Of a stretch of DNA of 28,678 bases, positions 28,502 to 28,678 are shown in pieces; within the stretch, counting starts at the first letter, position 1, and every line of letters starts with the position of its first letter. The position numbers and the translations under genes were made by a program. A model generated the notes under the pieces. The model worked only from the letters and a program-made list of their open reading frames with translations, ran no database searches and was not told the origin of the DNA. This DNA comes from a virus. The stretch is from IMG/VR virus record IMGVR_UViG_3300037070_004620, positions 1 to 28,678 of that record. One strand, 5' to 3'.

Positions 28502-28678
28502 TTAAAAATCAAACGGCAGTCTCGAAACTGCTAACAATTCTCCACCGCAATCACAATGGCAGGTCTCAATATCCACTCCTTGAGGGACAGTACCCTTTGC
28601 TACCACACGACACCGCTTACAAAACCACTTGACGTTTACTCTCGGCTTTTGAACCTGAGGCTTGGACTGCTCGTTCGT
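28502..28678 (-). CDS. Zinc-ribbon-like small protein, 5' end outside window
   Basis: The frame is open from the right edge to TAA at 28502-28504. The visible 58 residues contain VNVKWFCKRCRVVAKGTV and later ETCHCDCGGELL. The two Cys clusters (CxxC and CxCxCGG) about 20 residues apart are typical of a zinc ribbon, followed by a short hydrophobic end (AVSRLPFDF). A second TAA immediately after its stop forms the start of element copy 28491-28501. It might bind nucleic acid or act as a small regulator. Confidence 0.6.
   Translation of the reverse strand, partial: TNEQSKPQVQKPRVNVKWFCKRCRVVAKGTVPQGVDIETCHCDCGGELLAVSRLPFDF

Noticed and set aside
28631-28645. Minus-strand TAAACGTCAAGTGG in the zinc-ribbon gene as another element copy
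   Set aside because: It lacks one C of the core, is inside a well-supported coding frame, and has no start codon behind it.
1-28678. tRNA or rRNA genes
   Set aside because: No cloverleaf-like stretch with a TTCGA-type arm and acceptor pairing was found by eye in the gaps, which are all short; a tRNAscan search would settle it.

Overview
The window reads as the virion-morphogenesis and lysis half of a tailed double-stranded DNA phage (or a prophage-like copy), followed by the distal end of an oppositely oriented block of very small genes. I see a portal, scaffold, HK97-type coat protein candidate, adaptor-like and nozzle-like tail proteins and two candidate internal virion proteins, but no tape measure, tube or sheath gene, so a short-tailed (podovirus-type) particle is the best inference. 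Terminase and replication genes are not here. The host cannot be named. The plus-strand genes often use near-perfect complements of a standard anti-Shine-Dalgarno (AAAGGAGGTGAT type), and the lysin is a CHAP enzyme, which leans towards a Gram-positive-like host without proving it.

Layout, plus strand: 3-2901 membrane protein (cut by the left edge), portal and a small protein. 2901-7356 is a receptor-binding cassette: a GT-rich repeat protein, a beta-helix tailspike, a GT-A-like protein and a LamG-like protein. 7362-7463 is a promoter-hairpin-terminator unit that looks like a roughly 66-nt RNA. 7508-10811 holds scaffold, coat, a terminator, two small proteins and a putative decoration protein. 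10812-11374 is a structured spacer plus an HNH endonuclease. 11361-14807 is a sugar cassette (two FkbM-type methyltransferases, GT8-like and GT4-like glycosyltransferases, a small Cys/His protein). 14728-20442 carries fibre-like and tail genes, 20480-22755 two candidate internal virion proteins, 22924-24727 a transglycosylase, a TM/coiled-coil protein and a CHAP endolysin, and 24738-25866 holin-like membrane proteins and two unknowns.

Minus strand, 25829-28678: an ArdC-like antirestriction protein at the distal end of at least twelve tiny genes packed almost without spacers. One further small minus-strand membrane protein may sit at 22752-22895. At least ten probable genes are shorter than 60 codons and were recovered by reading the gaps.

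The two most unusual signals are regulatory. First, eleven copies of an element with core AACGTCCAA(AG) sit on the minus strand, nearly all within 0-7 bases of a start codon, where a Shine-Dalgarno would be. The upstream stop codon is often embedded in the element. It resembles in concept the start-associated sequences of cluster K mycobacteriophages. Second, five plus-strand promoters share TTGACA-like, a 17-bp spacer ending in CTAG, then TA(G/C/A)(C/G)AT. In four of them the ATG lies only 7-12 bases after the -10 with no Shine-Dalgarno, which predicts nearly leaderless mRNAs.
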